A DNA stretch of 32,412 nucleotides from positions 14,099 through 46,510 of the forward strand of contig JAPLLA010000035.1 of assembly GCA_026387795.1 (NCBI GenBank), read 5' to 3'. Below, piece after piece: positions 31,492-32,412 of this stretch; position 1 is the first letter of the stretch, and each line of letters starts with the position of its first letter. The notes under the pieces are model-generated. The model had not been told where the DNA came from. It worked only from the letters and a program-made list of their open reading frames with translations, and ran no database searches. Origin of the DNA: Candidatus Saganbacteria bacterium. Lineage in GTDB: Bacteria > Margulisbacteria > WOR-1 > JAPLLA01. Both the position numbers and the translations under genes were made by a program.

Positions 31492-31901
31492 TATCTTTTC
31501 TCCACTAAACGAGTTTTGATCGGAAGCTTAAATCCAGCCAACCGGACTGCTTCTACGGCATCGTCTTTGGTTACTCCGCCAATTTCCAAAAGGATCTTCC
31601 CTCTTTTTACCGGAGCCACAAAACCTACCGGAGCACCTTTACCTGAACCCATGCGGGTTTCTGCAGGACGTGCAGTATAAGTTTTGTCTGCCAAGACCCT
31701 GATCCAGATACGGCCACCACGTTTTAAGTGATGTGTAATCGCCTTACGTGCGGATTCGATTTGGTTGGTCTTTAACCATCCGCATTCTAAACACTGTAAT
31801 CCATATTCCCCAAAAACCAAATAATTACCCCGGCATGCTTCACCCCTGGTACGTCTCCTCTGGTCTTTGCGAAATTTGGTTTTTTTGGGAATTAAAGCCA
31901 T
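31491..31901 (-). CDS. rplP: 50S ribosomal protein L16 (uL16)
   Basis: This 136-residue protein begins [20 protein letters not shown] and contains the [24 protein letters not shown] and [25 protein letters not shown] stretches. Two cysteines (CLEC) occur near residue 38. It is important near the peptidyl-transferase and A-site region. It starts 4 nt after the rpsC stop. Confidence 0.97.
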   Translation of the reverse strand: MALIPKKTKFRKDQRRRTRGEACRGNYLVFGEYGLQCLECGWLKTNQIESARKAITHHLKRGGRIWIRVLADKTYTARPAETRMGSGKGAPVGFVAPVKRGKILLEIGGVTKDDAVEAVRLAGFKLPIKTRLVEKR

Positions 31902-31905
31902 CTTT

Positions 31906-32412
31906 TTATACTCCCTCTACTACCTTAACCGGACTCTTTGCTCCCTGCTCTGCTGCTTCCATGATTTCCTTTTCTTCTTTACCCAAAACATCGCCAGTAT
32001 AAATCCAAATTTGGACTCCGATCTTTCCATAAACCGTTAAAGCTTCCGCAAAACCAAAATCAATTTTTGCCCTTAAGGTATGGAGCGGCACCCGTCCTCT
32101 GCGATACCATTCGCAACGCGCAATTTCAGATCCTGCAAGTCTTCCCTTGCACTGCACTTTTATTCCTTTGCCCCCTGAACGGAGCACCTTGGTTACTGTT
32201 TGTTTCATGGCCCTGCGATAAGCAACCCTTTTTTCAAGCTGCAAAGCAATGTTTTCTGCAACCAGTTGTGCGGAAAGTTCCGGTTTTCGTTCTTCTACTA
32301 CATCGAGCTGAACTTGTTTACCGGTCATTCTAACCAGTTCGTCACGAATAATGGCAACATCCCTTCCGCCTTTACCAATAATAATACCCGGACGCGCCGT
32401 ATGTAATATGAT
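31906..32412 (-). CDS. rpsC: 30S ribosomal protein S3 (uS3), C-terminal part (runs off the window)
   Basis: Reading through from the window edge gives 168 residues, starting inside the KH domain ([19 protein letters not shown]) and continuing with [23 protein letters not shown], the [26 protein letters not shown] signature and [12 protein letters not shown]. The start codon and about the first 50 residues lie beyond 32412. The ATG at 32328 is internal and not the real start. S3 forms part of the mRNA entry and helicase site. Confidence 0.97.
   Translation of the reverse strand: MILHTARPGIIIGKGGRDVAIIRDELVRMTGKQVQLDVVEERKPELSAQLVAENIALQLEKRVAYRRAMKQTVTKVLRSGGKGIKVQCKGRLAGSEIARCEWYRRGRVPLHTLRAKIDFGFAEALTVYGKIGVQIWIYTGDVLGKEEKEIMEAAEQGAKSPVKVVEGV

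Overview
The window is a gene-dense (roughly 40% GC, judged by eye) chromosomal segment of an uncultured-type bacterium with an outer membrane. The best clue is an outer-membrane porin with an N-terminal S-layer-homology (SLH) domain, a coiled coil and a beta-barrel ending in Phe (OmpM type, known from Negativicutes, Thermus, Cyanobacteria and relatives). The ribosomal operon lacks rpmD (L30), as in Cyanobacteria and CPR bacteria, and the chorismate mutase is of the AroH type. I therefore lean towards a lineage near Cyanobacteria/Margulisbacteria (WOR-1/Saganbacteria-like). This is inference and not certain.

Layout. 1-1386 (minus): aromatic amino-acid genes (aroF partial, aroH) behind a biotin ligase. 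1432-4672 (minus): a cell-envelope block with a terminator, the SLH porin with a long and apparently structured leader, a barrel-less SLH mini-protein and a UgtP/MGDG-synthase-type glycolipid glycosyltransferase. 4706-6907 (minus): a large imperfect palindrome, a sugar-nucleotide epimerase and an MFS transporter, each gene with an extended -10 promoter. 7025-8110 (plus): an orphan protein of unknown function. 8120-12124 (minus): a tightly overlapping group of recO (split in two frames), an MFS transporter, a radical-SAM-fold protein that has lost all three cluster cysteines, and a GT4 glycosyltransferase. 12188-13630 (plus): a sigma54-dependent response regulator with a good sigma70-type promoter. 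13625-15538 (minus): a GH8-family lipoprotein with an acidic, proline-rich repeat linker. 15647-19190 (minus): a patatin-like phospholipase, serA and a class V aminotransferase probably acting as the serine-pathway transaminase.

19270-32412 (minus) is the distal S10-spc-alpha ribosomal supercluster: rpsC(partial)-rplP-rpmC-rpsQ-rplN-rplX-rplE-rpsN-rpsH-rplF-rplR-rpsE-rplO-secY-adk-map-infA-rpmJ-rpsM-rpsK-rpsD-rpoA-rplQ-truA-rplM-rpsI, followed by a small BCAM0308-like protein. Spacing is tight, with many 1-16 nt overlaps. Some ribosomal proteins (S14, S4, L36, L24) have cysteine pairs typical of zinc-binding forms.

The most unusual items are the cysteine-less radical SAM protein, the structured porin leader, the split recO, the orphan protein at 7025-8110, the loss of L30, and a recurring habit of short repeated words or palindromes in the few intergenic gaps. 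No gene-free stretch exceeds 300 bases; the longest gap is 2983-3214. I saw no tRNA, rRNA, CRISPR array or insertion sequence.
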